The notes beneath the pieces were generated by a model. The model did not search any database, was not told where the DNA came from, and saw only the letters and a list, made by a program, of their open reading frames with translations. Of a stretch of DNA of 64,000 nucleotides, positions 32,733 to 44,015 are shown in pieces (within the stretch, counting starts at the first letter, position 1; the number at the start of each line of letters is the position of its first letter). The stretch covers positions 620,001 through 684,000 of the forward strand of contig OY970203.1 in assembly GCA_963708325.1 (NCBI GenBank), written 5' to 3'. This DNA comes from G963708325 sp963708325 (GTDB lineage Bacteria; Actinomycetota; Thermoleophilia; Solirubrobacterales; 70-9). The position numbers were made by a program, and so were the translations under genes.

Positions 32733-32742
32733 CGCGCCGGGA

Positions 32743-35583
<2,841 letters not shown>

Positions 35584-35589
35584 GGGCCA

Positions 35590-35595
35590 AGGCTA
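35590..35595 (-). promoter_or_regulatory. Candidate -10 element of secA (leaderless)
   Basis: TAGCCT fits TANNNT and lies 6 bases before the secA ATG with no Shine-Dalgarno sequence between. It sits in the 49-base gap after the XRE gene. No -35 box recognised. Confidence 0.3.
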
Positions 35596-35632
35596 GCAGC
35601 GGGTTTTGCGGGCTCTCGCGGGCGTGACCGCC

Positions 35633-35971
35633 TCAGCGGCGGACGACTCGCTCGAGCACGGCATCGGGGGTGACGCCGACCCGCCGCAGAAAGCGAATCA
35701 GGGTCATCTCGGCCTCCGTGATCGGCTTCTGGGTCTCGTCGGAGCCCATCAGCCGACCTGGTTCGATCTCGTACGCCTCGGCGAGGTGGACGTAGGCATA
35801 GAGCGGCGCGTTGGCGTAGCCCTTCTCGACCCGCGACATGAATCCCTGGGAGTAGGTGCCGCCGCGCGGACGGCGGACCCGTTGGCGCGCCTGCATCTGG
35901 GTGAGGCCGCGAGCCTGGCGCAGTCGCCGCAGGCGGGCGCCGACCATCTCCGTGTACGGCGTCCGGTACAT
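35633..35971 (-). CDS. XRE-family helix-turn-helix transcriptional regulator
   Basis: A small cytoplasmic protein (112 residues from the ATG used here). An XRE-type helix-turn-helix is visible: GARLRRLRQARGLTQMQARQ, then SQGFMSRVEKGYANAPLYAY, then VHLAEAYEIEPGRLM. A short C-terminal helix region follows (EAEMTLIRFLRRVGVTPDAV), perhaps for dimerisation. Helix 2 of the HTH carries an insert (RRPRGGTYSQG). The frame is open to a TTG 18 bases upstream; I prefer the ATG preceded by GGGAG. The inverted repeats upstream could include its operator. Confidence 0.82.
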   Translation of the reverse strand: MYRTPYTEMVGARLRRLRQARGLTQMQARQRVRRPRGGTYSQGFMSRVEKGYANAPLYAYVHLAEAYEIEPGRLMGSDETQKPITEAEMTLIRFLRRVGVTPDAVLERVVRR

Positions 35972-35989
35972 CAGCTCCCAGTTCGTCAA

Positions 35990-36154
35990 GGCGTCGAGGT
36001 CGTCGAAGTTGCTCGCGCGAACGGTGTGGCCGCGGTGGAAGAGCGCGTGTTAGTCGAGCCGGTGACGGCCCACATGCCGTCGAGAACCGAGCGGCCGGAT
36101 CTCTCCCCTCGCCCGTGTGCTGCCGGGCCCGTCCCTACCCCCGCGGCACTTGCG
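35990..36154. other. Non-coding stretch upstream of the XRE gene
   Basis: Part of a 334-base gap between the XRE gene and the acyl-CoA synthetase gene. I find no convincing open frame, RNA gene or promoter consensus in this part. It would carry the leader or promoter of the XRE gene. The remainder of the gap holds the stem-loops listed separately. Confidence 0.5.
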
Positions 36155-36241
36155 GTTTTCGGGATTTTCACTTCGCCGCGCGAATATCCCATTCGCCTGG
36201 GCAATCCCAGTTCACCCACGTGCATCGGACATCCCGAAAAC
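36155..36241. other. Structured intergenic element with nested inverted repeats
   Basis: An 11-bp perfect inverted repeat (GTTTTCGGGAT and ATCCCGAAAAC) encloses 65 bases that hold two more stems: GCGAAT with ATTCGC around 5 bases, and CTGGG with CCCAG around 4 bases. As RNA on the minus strand it would fold as a closing stem with two internal hairpins, and the hairpin loop GGGAU matches the AUCCC of the closing stem. It is AT-rich compared with its surroundings. It could be a small RNA, a cis-regulatory leader of the XRE gene, or a protein-binding site. No known riboswitch class is recognised. Confidence 0.45.
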
Positions 36242-36273
36242 TCCATGCATCCCGCGGAGTCGGTGGGCAACCG

Positions 36274-36291
36274 CCGCCCGGGTTCGGGCGG
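36274..36291 (-). terminator. Hairpin terminator candidate after the acyl-CoA synthetase gene
   Basis: CCGCCCG and CGGGCGG form a perfect 7-bp stem with a 4-base loop, about 33 bases past the stop codon of the minus-strand synthetase gene. A second smaller stem (CGCCGA with TCGGCG, 36306-36322) lies directly after the stop. No T run follows either stem. Confidence 0.45.
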
Positions 36292-36323
36292 GCGACTTTC
36301 GCCGTCGCCGACGTGCTCGGCGG

Positions 36324-37910
36324 CTAGCGCGACGCCCCGGAGCGCTCGCGCTCCTGTTCGCGCAACTCGATCCGGCGGATCTTGCCGGTCAGCGTCTTCG
36401 GGAGGTCGTCGACGAACTCGATCCGGCGCGGATAGGCGTAGGCGGAGAGGTGGCGGCGCACGAACCCCTTGATGTCGTCGGCGACCTGGTCCGAGGGCTC
36501 GTGCCCCTCGGCGAGAACGACGAACGCCTTGACCACGTTGCCCTTCCGCTCGTCGGGTGACGCCACGGCGGCCGCCTCCTGCACAGCGGGATGCTCGATG
36601 CAGACCGACTCCACCTCGAAGGGGCCGATCCGGTAGCCCGCAGAGATGATCACGTCGTCGGCGCGACCGGCGTACCAGACGTATCCGTCCTTGTCCTGCT
36701 CGGCGGCGTCCTTGGTGTGGAACCAGTCGCCGCCGAACGTCTCCCTGGCGGCCTCCTCGTTGCGCCAATAGCCGAGCGGGTAGTGCGGGTTCGATCGGGC
36801 GCGGAGGCAGATCTCGCCCCGCTCGCCCTGCTCGACCGGCCGCTCGTCCTCGTCGAGCAGCTGCACGTCCCAGCCCGGCATCGGCTTGCCCATCGAGCCC
36901 TCGCGGACCTCCATGAACGGGTAGTTCGCGCACAGTGGGTACGACTCGCTGAGCCCGTAGTAGTCGAGCACCGTGACGCCGTACTGGTCGCGAAACCAGC
37001 GGATCGCCTCCGGGTTCAGGGGCTCGCCGGCGGAGCAGACGGAGCGAAACCGCTGCGGGTAGCGCTGGCCCGCGTCCTCGATCGCCATCATCGCCCGCAT
37101 CGCCGTGGGGGTGGTGAAGACGTTGGTCGCGCCGTGCCTCGACAGCACCTCGAGCTGCTTGTGCGGGTCGAAGCCGCCCTCGCGCGCGTAGACGAGCTGG
37201 ATCGCGCCGTAGCGCCACGGGCCGAGCAGCGGCGCGATTCCCGCCGCCCAGGCCCACTCGCCCATGCCGTGGAACAGCTCGCCCTCCCGGACGTCGTGGC
37301 AGTAGACGAACTCCTCGTGCGCGAGCACGTAGCGATGGGCGTGGAGGATCCCCTTGGCCAGGCCCGTGGTCCCCGAGGTGTAGTAGATCTGGGCCGGGTC
37401 GTCGCAGGACGTGTCCACCGTCTCGAACTCGTCGTCGACGCCGTCCAGCAGGCCCTCGTCGAGGACGATCACCTCGTCGGCGAGGTCGCCGGGCATCCGG
37501 TCGGCGTTGGCGGCGTCGGTGACGATCACCCGCGGCTCGGAGTCGGCCAGGCGGTGGCGGATTCCCTCGTCCCCGTAGAGCACCGACATCGACAGCAGGA
37601 TCGCTCCCAGCTTCCACGTTCCGAGGAACATCGCCGCGGTCTCGGCCGAGGCCGGGGCGCAGACCGCCACGCGGTCCTCCCTCGTCACCCCGCGCGAAGC
37701 CAGCAGGTTGGCGGCGCGGTCGGCGAGCGAGCGCTGCTCGGCCCAGGTGACCTCGCGCTGCGTGCCGCGGAAGTCCTCGAAGACCATCGCCAGCTTGTCG
37801 GATGGCTGGCGGTCGCAGACGTCGGCGGCGATGTTGTAGCGCTCGGGAACCTCCCAGCGGTGGCGCTCGCGGGCCTCCTCGTAGCTCGCGGGCAGCGTGG
37901 CGGTCGCCAC
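36324..37910 (-). CDS. AMP-dependent acyl-CoA synthetase (acetyl/medium-chain type)
   Basis: A 528-residue adenylate-forming enzyme. It has P-loop IYYTSGTTGLAKGILHAHRY, A5 region YYGLSESYPL, A8 motif DGYVWYAGRADDVIISAGYR and the C-terminal lysine motif LPKTLTGKIRRIEL, whose lysine is often regulated by acetylation. It activates a carboxylic acid to its CoA thioester with ATP. The chain length preference cannot be told from sequence. It starts at GTG, 8 bases after the hpf stop, so it is probably the last gene of a long operon. Confidence 0.93.
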   Translation of the reverse strand: MATATLPASYEEARERHRWEVPERYNIAADVCDRQPSDKLAMVFEDFRGTQREVTWAEQRSLADRAANLLASRGVTREDRVAVCAPASAETAAMFLGTWKLGAILLSMSVLYGDEGIRHRLADSEPRVIVTDAANADRMPGDLADEVIVLDEGLLDGVDDEFETVDTSCDDPAQIYYTSGTTGLAKGILHAHRYVLAHEEFVYCHDVREGELFHGMGEWAWAAGIAPLLGPWRYGAIQLVYAREGGFDPHKQLEVLSRHGATNVFTTPTAMRAMMAIEDAGQRYPQRFRSVCSAGEPLNPEAIRWFRDQYGVTVLDYYGLSESYPLCANYPFMEVREGSMGKPMPGWDVQLLDEDERPVEQGERGEICLRARSNPHYPLGYWRNEEAARETFGGDWFHTKDAAEQDKDGYVWYAGRADDVIISAGYRIGPFEVESVCIEHPAVQEAAAVASPDERKGNVVKAFVVLAEGHEPSDQVADDIKGFVRRHLSAYAYPRRIEFVDDLPKTLTGKIRRIELREQERERSGASR

Positions 37911-37918
37911 CTAGACCA

Positions 37919-38269
37919 CTAGGCGGTCCGGCCGCGGAGACGGTTGACCATGCGGCGGGTGCGGCTGCGCTTGCGCCGCTTCTCGCGGTGGCGCTTCACC
38001 TGGCGGCGCATGTCCTCCGCCGCCTCGTGGATCGAGTGCAGCATCTCCGGCGTCGCCTCGCGGGCGCGCAGAGTCACCCCCTTGAGGTGGAGCGTCGCCT
38101 CCGCGACGTAGCGATCGGCGATCGCCGGATTGCGCTCCTCGCTCAGCTCGACCTCGAGGCGGGCGTGCTCGGAGACCTGACGGCCGATCCTCGCGAATCG
38201 CTTGCGGACGTGCTCCCGCAGCTCCTCCGTGATCTCGAGATGATTCCTTCCCCGGATCTCGATCTGCAC
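37919..38269 (-). CDS. hpf: Short-form ribosome hibernation promoting factor / RaiA
   Basis: A 116-residue protein with the HPF/YfiA fold: MQIEIRGRNHLEITEELREH, RFARIGRQVSEHARLEVELS, EATLHLKGVTLRAREATPEM and LHSIHEAAEDMRRQVKRHRE. A basic tail (KRRKRSRTRRMVNRLRGR) completes it, and the long C-terminal dimerisation domain is absent. The family binds the 30S subunit and silences ribosomes in stationary phase. GGAGG lies five bases upstream of the GTG. Three phased direct repeats lie in its upstream region and may be binding sites. Confidence 0.93.
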   Translation of the reverse strand: MQIEIRGRNHLEITEELREHVRKRFARIGRQVSEHARLEVELSEERNPAIADRYVAEATLHLKGVTLRAREATPEMLHSIHEAAEDMRRQVKRHREKRRKRSRTRRMVNRLRGRTA

Positions 38270-38341
38270 GCTGTCCTCCTCCGTTGCGTCGGGGTGGAGA
38301 CGCCTCCGCCGAGATGCTAGGCGGACGGGCGCGTTTCAACA

Positions 38342-38387
38342 AGTGGCCGGGGAGTGGCCGCAAGTGGCCGCGGACCCGCCAGTGGAC
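38342..38387. repeat. Helically phased direct repeats upstream of hpf
   Basis: AGTGGCCG occurs three times at 38342, 38353 and 38363 (steps of 11 and 10 bases), and an imperfect copy AGTGGACG at 38381. Spacing of about one helical turn suggests a protein bound along one face. The site lies about 75-115 bases upstream of hpf, just past the comF stop codon. Confidence 0.5.
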
Positions 38388-38388
38388 G

Positions 38389-39012
38389 TCAGGCACGCGC
38401 GAATGTCACGGCCACCACTCCCTGCGCCCCGTCGCGCCGCAGCGCAGCCGCGCACGCCGACAGGGTGGCGCCCGTGGTGTGGACGTCGTCGACGAGGATG
38501 CAGCGCGACGGCGGCGGGAATGCGGCCCGCACCCGCGGCGGGTCGGAAAGGCGCTCCGAGCGCGGCCTTCCGACCTGGCGCGGGCCGTCGCTGCGCTCCA
38601 GGCAGGGAACGACCCGCCGGCCGGTCAGCTCCGACAGCTCCACGGCGATCTCCTCGGCCGGATCGAAGCCGCGGCGGATCAGCCGCCGCGGCGCCGGCGG
38701 CACCGGCACCAGCGCCCCGGTCAGCAGCGCGGCCGGCGCCCCCTCGGCGATCGCGGCGGCGATCCGCCGCGCCACCTGCAACCGCGCCGAGTACTTGAGC
38801 GCCACCGCAACCGACCGGAGCGTTCCCTCGTAGGCGCCGGCGGACCACGCCGAGTCCACCCCGCCCGGGCCCGGCTCGAGCCTGGGCAGGGCCCGTCGCA
38901 GGCCCCGGTCGCAGGTCGGACACAGCGCCTCTCGCCACGAGCAGCGGCCGGCGCAGGCGCAGCATCTCGGCGGCGCGGCGAGCGAGGCGATCAGGCGGAT
39001 GGCGGCCTCCAC
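38389..39012 (-). CDS. ComF-family phosphoribosyltransferase
   Basis: A 207-residue protein. N-terminal zinc-finger-like cysteines (PPRCCACAGRCSWREALCPT) precede a type I phosphoribosyltransferase domain with ALVPVPPAPRRLIRRGFDPA and the PRPP-binding loop ILVDDVHTTGATLSACAAAL. ComF proteins are linked to DNA uptake in competent bacteria, although many carriers are not known to be competent. Starts at GTG. It lies 37 bases after the sugar nucleotidyltransferase gene. Confidence 0.92.
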   Translation of the reverse strand: MEAAIRLIASLAAPPRCCACAGRCSWREALCPTCDRGLRRALPRLEPGPGGVDSAWSAGAYEGTLRSVAVALKYSARLQVARRIAAAIAEGAPAALLTGALVPVPPAPRRLIRRGFDPAEEIAVELSELTGRRVVPCLERSDGPRQVGRPRSERLSDPPRVRAAFPPPSRCILVDDVHTTGATLSACAAALRRDGAQGVVAVTFARA

Positions 39013-39049
39013 CGCCCGAGCTTCGAGCGCGGCGCCGCGCCTGACGCGC

Positions 39050-40057
39050 CTACTTCGTGCCGAGAATCGCGCCGATCAGGATCGAGTCCTGCGCCACCTC
39101 GGTACCTGCCAGCACGACGCACTCGCGCAGCGTCGACCGCGCTCCGATCACGCAACCGTCGGCGATCGCCACCGGGCCGCGCAGCTCGGCGCCGTCGCCG
39201 ATCGTGCAGCCCTCGCCGACGAACACGGGAGCGTCGACCTCGGCGCCCTCCACGGGCGAGGCGGCGAACACGCCGGGGGCGACCTCGGGGGCACCGGGCG
39301 TCACCTCGACGGCGCCCTCGAGCGCGTCGAAGTTCGACTGGCGGTACTCGTCGAGCGAGCCGACGTCGTTCCAGTAGCGGTCAAAGCTGTGCACGTGGAA
39401 CGGCACGTCGGCGTCGAGCAGGGCGGGAAAGACGTCCATCGCCCAGTCGGCGAAGCCGTCAGGCGAGTCCGGCTCGGCGATCGCGGACCTGGTCCCCGCC
39501 GGCGGGAAGAAGTCGAAGATCTGCGGCCGGAACATGTAGATGCCGCAGTTGCACAGGTCCGAGAGCGCCTCGGCCGGGTCGGGCTTCTCCTGGAAGCCCT
39601 GGACCCGCCCGTCCGAGCCGGTCACGACGACCCCGTACTGGCTGGTGTCGTCGACCGGCTTCACGGCCAGGGTGGCCGCTCCGTCGTGTGACTCGTGCGC
39701 CGCGCGCATCGCCGACAGGTCGATGTCGGTGAGCGCGTCGCCCGAGATCACCAGGAACGACTCGTCGCCGAAGAACCCGGCCGCGTTGCGCACACCGCCC
39801 GCCGTGCCCAGCAGCGCCTCCTCGAAGCTGTAGCTCAGCTCGAGCCCGTGCTCGGAGCCGTCGCCGAAGTGGTCGCGGACGGCGTCGGGGAAGTGGTGCA
39901 GGTTGGCGATCACCTCGGTGAAGCCGTGGCCGCGCAGGAGCCGCACGATGTGCTCCATCACCGGGCGGCCGACCACCGGCACCATCGGCTTCGGGACCTC
40001 GTAGGTGATCGGCCGCAGGCGGGTCCCCAGCCCGGCGGCGAGGATCATCGCCCTCAT
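39050..40057 (-). CDS. Sugar-phosphate nucleotidyltransferase (mannose-1-P guanylyltransferase-like)
   Basis: A 335-residue protein. The GT-A type nucleotidyltransferase domain starts MRAMILAAGLGTRLRPITYE and contains LLGTAGGVRNA and SGDALTDIDLSA, which holds the metal aspartate. The C-terminal 80 residues form a left-handed beta-helix (GEGCTIGDGAELRGPVAIAD). It makes an NDP-sugar from a sugar 1-phosphate; the actual sugar and nucleotide are not certain. It is one of two such genes in this block and lies next to ahcY, a common actinobacterial neighbourhood. Confidence 0.88.
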   Translation of the reverse strand: MRAMILAAGLGTRLRPITYEVPKPMVPVVGRPVMEHIVRLLRGHGFTEVIANLHHFPDAVRDHFGDGSEHGLELSYSFEEALLGTAGGVRNAAGFFGDESFLVISGDALTDIDLSAMRAAHESHDGAATLAVKPVDDTSQYGVVVTGSDGRVQGFQEKPDPAEALSDLCNCGIYMFRPQIFDFFPPAGTRSAIAEPDSPDGFADWAMDVFPALLDADVPFHVHSFDRYWNDVGSLDEYRQSNFDALEGAVEVTPGAPEVAPGVFAASPVEGAEVDAPVFVGEGCTIGDGAELRGPVAIADGCVIGARSTLRECVVLAGTEVAQDSILIGAILGTK

Positions 40058-40103
40058 GATCGGTCGCCCGTCGATCCCACGTGCCAGCGACCAGCGACCG
40101 GCG

Positions 40104-41375
40104 CTAAGTCCCCTGGTCCCAGCTGTTCAGGTACTTGGTCTGCGCCTCGGTGAGGGTGTCGATGCTGACGCCGCGCGACTCGAGCTTGAGTCGGGCGATC
40201 TCGCGATCGATCTCCTCGGGCACGGTGTAGACGCGGTTCTTCAGCGACTCGTGATCCTTGACCATGTGCTCCGAGGCCAGCGCCTGGTTGGCGAAGCTCA
40301 TGTCCATCACCGAGGCCGGGTGCCCCTCGGCGGCGGCGAGGTTGACCAGCCGCCCCTCGGCGAGCAGGAAGATCACGCGCCCGTCGTTCGTGCGGTGGCC
40401 GGTGACGAACGGCCGCGCCTCGTAGGTGGACTCGGTGATCTCCGCCAGGTCCCCCTTGTTCACCTCGACGTCGAAGTGGCCCGAGTTGCAGACGACCGCG
40501 CCGTCCTTCATCACGTCGAACATCGGCCCGGCGATCGCGTCGCGGTTTCCGGTCACCGAGATGAAGACGTCGCCGCGCCGGGCCGCCTCGATCGCCGGCA
40601 TCACCTCGAAGCCGTCCATCATCGCCTCGAGCGCGCGCAGCGGATCGATCTCGCAGACGATCACGTGGGCGCCATGGCCCTTGGCCCGCATCGCCACGCC
40701 CTTGCCGCACCAGCCGTAGCCGATCACGACGACGCGCAGCCCCGCGATCAGCAGGTTGGTGGCGCGGATAACGCCGTCCAGCGTGGACTGCCCGGTGCCG
40801 TAGCGGTTATCGAAGAAGTGCTTGGTGAAGGCGTCGTTGACGGCGACGATCGGATAGCCGAGCTTGCCCTCCGCCTCCAGCGCCTTCAGCCGGATCACGC
40901 CGGTCGTGGTCTCCTCGGTGCCGCCGAGCACCTCCCCGAGCAGCTCGGAGCGCTCGCCGTGGAGGATGCCGACGACGTCGGCGCCGTCGTCCATGGTCAG
41001 CTGCGGCCGGGTGTCGACGGCCGTGTGGATGTGCTTGTAGTAGCTGTCGTTGTCCTCGCCGTTGATCGCGAACACGCTGGCGCCGTAGCGGTCGACCAGG
41101 GCGGCGGCGACGTCGTCCTGGGTGGAGAGCGGGTTCGACGCGCACAGCGCCACCTCGGCTCCGCCCGCCATCAGCGTGCGCACGAGGTTGGCGGTCTCGG
41201 TGGTGACGTGCAGGCAGGCGGCCATCCTGATCCCGTCCAGCGGCCGCTCCCTGGCGAAGCGCTCGCGGATCTGCGCCAGCACCGGCATCTGCCGGTCGGC
41301 CCACTCGATTCGCTGCTGGCCGCCGTCGGCCAGGGAGAGGTCGGCTACGTCGTGGTTGCTGGCGGTGGTTGCCAT
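40104..41375 (-). CDS. ahcY: S-adenosylhomocysteine hydrolase
   Basis: A 423-residue enzyme that reversibly splits SAH into adenosine and homocysteine, recycling methyl donors. Conserved features: LHVTTETANLVRTLMAGGAE, KHIHTAVDTRPQLTMDDGAD, GYGWCGKGVAMRAKGHGAHV (NAD site), VITVTGN-type MKDGAVVCNSGHFDVEVN, and the C-terminal QTKYLNSW. I use the ATG before ATTASNHDVADL, preceded by GAAAGGG; the open frame continues 17 codons upstream. It lies 47 bases after the ABC permease gene and 46 bases before the nucleotidyltransferase gene. A TATCCT near 41410 could be a local promoter. Confidence 0.96.
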   Translation of the reverse strand: MATTASNHDVADLSLADGGQQRIEWADRQMPVLAQIRERFARERPLDGIRMAACLHVTTETANLVRTLMAGGAEVALCASNPLSTQDDVAAALVDRYGASVFAINGEDNDSYYKHIHTAVDTRPQLTMDDGADVVGILHGERSELLGEVLGGTEETTTGVIRLKALEAEGKLGYPIVAVNDAFTKHFFDNRYGTGQSTLDGVIRATNLLIAGLRVVVIGYGWCGKGVAMRAKGHGAHVIVCEIDPLRALEAMMDGFEVMPAIEAARRGDVFISVTGNRDAIAGPMFDVMKDGAVVCNSGHFDVEVNKGDLAEITESTYEARPFVTGHRTNDGRVIFLLAEGRLVNLAAAEGHPASVMDMSFANQALASEHMVKDHESLKNRVYTVPEEIDREIARLKLESRGVSIDTLTEAQTKYLNSWDQGT

Positions 41376-41422
41376 GAGCCCTTTCGGTCGCTGCGGGAGG
41401 CGCGAAGGATAGACAGCACGGG

Positions 41423-43999
41423 TCATTCGTAGCTGAGGGCGTCGATCACGTCCAGGCGGGCGGCCCGGCGGGCTGGCAGGATCGACGCCAGCAACCCGAG
41501 CACGACGCCGACGAAGGCGACGCTGACGATCGTCGCCACGGGCGGCCTGTAGCCGGCGCCCGGGACGCTCGCGGCGATCCCCTTCAGCATCACCCAGCCG
41601 AGCGCGGCGCCAACCGCGATTCCCAGCGCCGTGCCGATCAGCGCGATCAGCAGGCTCTCGTCGACGATCGAGCGGCGCACCTGCCAGCGCGTCGAGCCGA
41701 GCGCCCGCAGCACTCCGATCTCGCGGGTGCGCTCGATCACGGACATCGTCAGCGTGTTGATGATCCCGAACAGGCTGACGATCACGGCGACGCCGAGGAT
41801 CGCGTTGAAGAAGCCGAACTGCTGGTTGACCTGACGCTCGATGTCGGCCTTGAGCTGCTCCTTGGAGAGCACCTGGAGGTTGGGGTGGGCGCGGTCAACG
41901 ATCGCGTGCACCTTGCGCTCGAGCGCCGGGCGGGCGGCCGCCGACGTGGCCGCGATCGCGAGCTGGGAGTCGGCGTCGATCCCGTACACGCGCCGCATCG
42001 TGCGCGTCGACATGCCGACCGTGTTGCCGCCGAACACGACGGTCTTGACGATCCCGGCGACGCGCGTGCGGTCGCGGCCGGACGGCCCGCGCAGCACGAT
42101 CGGGTCGCCCACCTTCAGGTGCTCGTTGTCGGCGTATGCCTCGCCCACGGTGACCTCGCCGCGGACGATGTCGCGGAAGGCCCGGTCGCGCGAGGCCCCC
42201 TTGATGTCGGTCTGGTCCACCTGCTTGTACTGCGACGGGTCGAAGCCGAAGATCAGCCCCCCGATCTTGTGGCGGCTGCCGGGCGGGCGCGGCAGATCGG
42301 GCGCGAAGTGGATCCGCTCGCGCGCGACCACCTTCGCCTCGGGGATCCGTGCGAGCTTGTCGCGAAGGCCGGGCGCGATCGTCTGCTGCGGCCCCTGGCC
42401 CGGGGCGAACCCGCGCGGCTGGATCGTGAGGTCGCGGGCGAAGTCGTGGTCGAACTCGTCCGAGATCGTCCCCAGGAAGCTCGACCCCAGCGTGCCGAAG
42501 GCGACGACGAGCGCCAGCCCGATCGTCAGCGCCGTCGACGTCGCCGCGGTCCGCTTCGGGCTGGAGGAGGCCGAATCGGCGGCGAGCCTGCCCTCCACGC
42601 CGAACACGTGTCGCAGCGGCCAGGACATCACCCTGACCATCGGCGTGATCGCGAACGGCGCGATCAGCGCGATCCCGAAGAACAGCGCCACGATCCCGAT
42701 CAGCCCGCCGGCCACCGTGCCCGCGCCCGGGCTGGCCGCCGCGGCGAGCCGGTAGGCGCCGATCCCGCCGGCTGCGATCAGCACGGCGCCCAGGGCCGCC
42801 CGCCGCGGCCGCGGCCGGTCGCGCACCTGGCCGGCGCCCAGGATCGCCCTGATCGGCGCGATCCTGCCGGCCCGCCGCGCCGGCGCAAGCACCCCGGCCA
42901 CCGTCGTCACCAGGCCGACCGCGAGCGCGGCGGCGGCGGCGCCCGGTTTCACCTCGAGCCCGCCGACGGGGAAGTCGAGGCCCTTCAGCAGGGCCACCAG
43001 GCCCTTGGCGAGCAGGACACCCAGCCCGAGCCCGAGGATCGAGCCGGCCACCCCGAGGATCAGCGCCTCACGCAGCACCGAACGCGTGATCAGCGACCGC
43101 GTGGCGCCGAGGGTGCGCAGCATCCCGATCTCCCGCATTCGCTGCAGCACGGTCATGTTGAAGGCGTTGAAGATCAGAAAGCCGCCTACGAACAGCGCCA
43201 TCCCGGCGAAGAAGATCAGGATCACGTCGAAGCCCTGCAGCTGCTTGTCGATGTCCTTGCTGCGCGCCTCGGGCGTCGTTATCTCGACGCCGTTGCCGAG
43301 CCGGCCTCGCAGGCGGCGCTCGAGGGCGGCGATCGTGGCGTCGCCGGTGCCGTCGGCGACGACGTCGATCTCGTCGTAGACGTGACGCTTGCCCATCAGC
43401 GGCCTGGCGGCGGCGATCGGCATCTTCGCGAAGCCCTGCCCGCCGAAGTCGAGGCCGGTCGAGAACTGGAACAGGCCGACGACCCGCAGGTGCGCCACGC
43501 CCGCCGGGGTTGCCAGCGTGATTCTGTTGCCGACGTCGAAGCCGTTGGCCTGCGCCCAGCTCTGCTGCAGGTCGATCTCGCGGCCGCCGCGGACGTCGCG
43601 GCCGGCGACCGTGTCGGACGCCGTCAGGTCCACCGCCTTGGGGTCGATCCCGCCGACGTTGAGCTGGCCGGACGGTCCCTCCTTGGCCTTGCCGTCGGCG
43701 CCGACCAGCGTCCAGACGTTGGTGATGTTGGCCGAGGCGGCGGCCACTCCGTCGGTGGCCCGCACCTGCGCCAGGCGCCGGGCGGGCAGCGAACCGGTGC
43801 CCTGCCTGCCCGAGATGACGACGTCGGTGCGACCGTAGACGGAGTCGAACAGGTCGCGGAAGGTGCCGCGGATGGTCGCCGAGAGCGTCAGCACGCCGAA
43901 CACCATCCCCACGCCGAGGATGATGCCGGCGACCGTGAGCACGGCCCGCAGGCGCCGCGCGCGCACCTGCTTGAGCGCCAGCGAGCCGAACGAGCGCAT
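41423..43999 (-). CDS. ABC transporter permease, FtsX/MacB-type
   Basis: An 858-residue permease with two FtsX-like modules and about 10 TM helices. N-terminal TM1 (RRLRAVLTVAGIILGVGMVF), an extracellular domain, TM2 and a pair of TMs (residues about 260-400), then a second module (from about 480) with another extracellular domain and TM2-4 ending ILPARRAARLDVIDALSYE. The family moves lipids, peptides or macrolides or regulates cell-wall enzymes. It lies 16 bases downstream of its ATPase gene. Confidence 0.9.
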   Translation of the reverse strand: MRSFGSLALKQVRARRLRAVLTVAGIILGVGMVFGVLTLSATIRGTFRDLFDSVYGRTDVVISGRQGTGSLPARRLAQVRATDGVAAASANITNVWTLVGADGKAKEGPSGQLNVGGIDPKAVDLTASDTVAGRDVRGGREIDLQQSWAQANGFDVGNRITLATPAGVAHLRVVGLFQFSTGLDFGGQGFAKMPIAAARPLMGKRHVYDEIDVVADGTGDATIAALERRLRGRLGNGVEITTPEARSKDIDKQLQGFDVILIFFAGMALFVGGFLIFNAFNMTVLQRMREIGMLRTLGATRSLITRSVLREALILGVAGSILGLGLGVLLAKGLVALLKGLDFPVGGLEVKPGAAAAALAVGLVTTVAGVLAPARRAGRIAPIRAILGAGQVRDRPRPRRAALGAVLIAAGGIGAYRLAAAASPGAGTVAGGLIGIVALFFGIALIAPFAITPMVRVMSWPLRHVFGVEGRLAADSASSSPKRTAATSTALTIGLALVVAFGTLGSSFLGTISDEFDHDFARDLTIQPRGFAPGQGPQQTIAPGLRDKLARIPEAKVVARERIHFAPDLPRPPGSRHKIGGLIFGFDPSQYKQVDQTDIKGASRDRAFRDIVRGEVTVGEAYADNEHLKVGDPIVLRGPSGRDRTRVAGIVKTVVFGGNTVGMSTRTMRRVYGIDADSQLAIAATSAAARPALERKVHAIVDRAHPNLQVLSKEQLKADIERQVNQQFGFFNAILGVAVIVSLFGIINTLTMSVIERTREIGVLRALGSTRWQVRRSIVDESLLIALIGTALGIAVGAALGWVMLKGIAASVPGAGYRPPVATIVSVAFVGVVLGLLASILPARRAARLDVIDALSYE

Positions 44000-44015
44000 C
44001 AGGGCCGGCGGCGGC

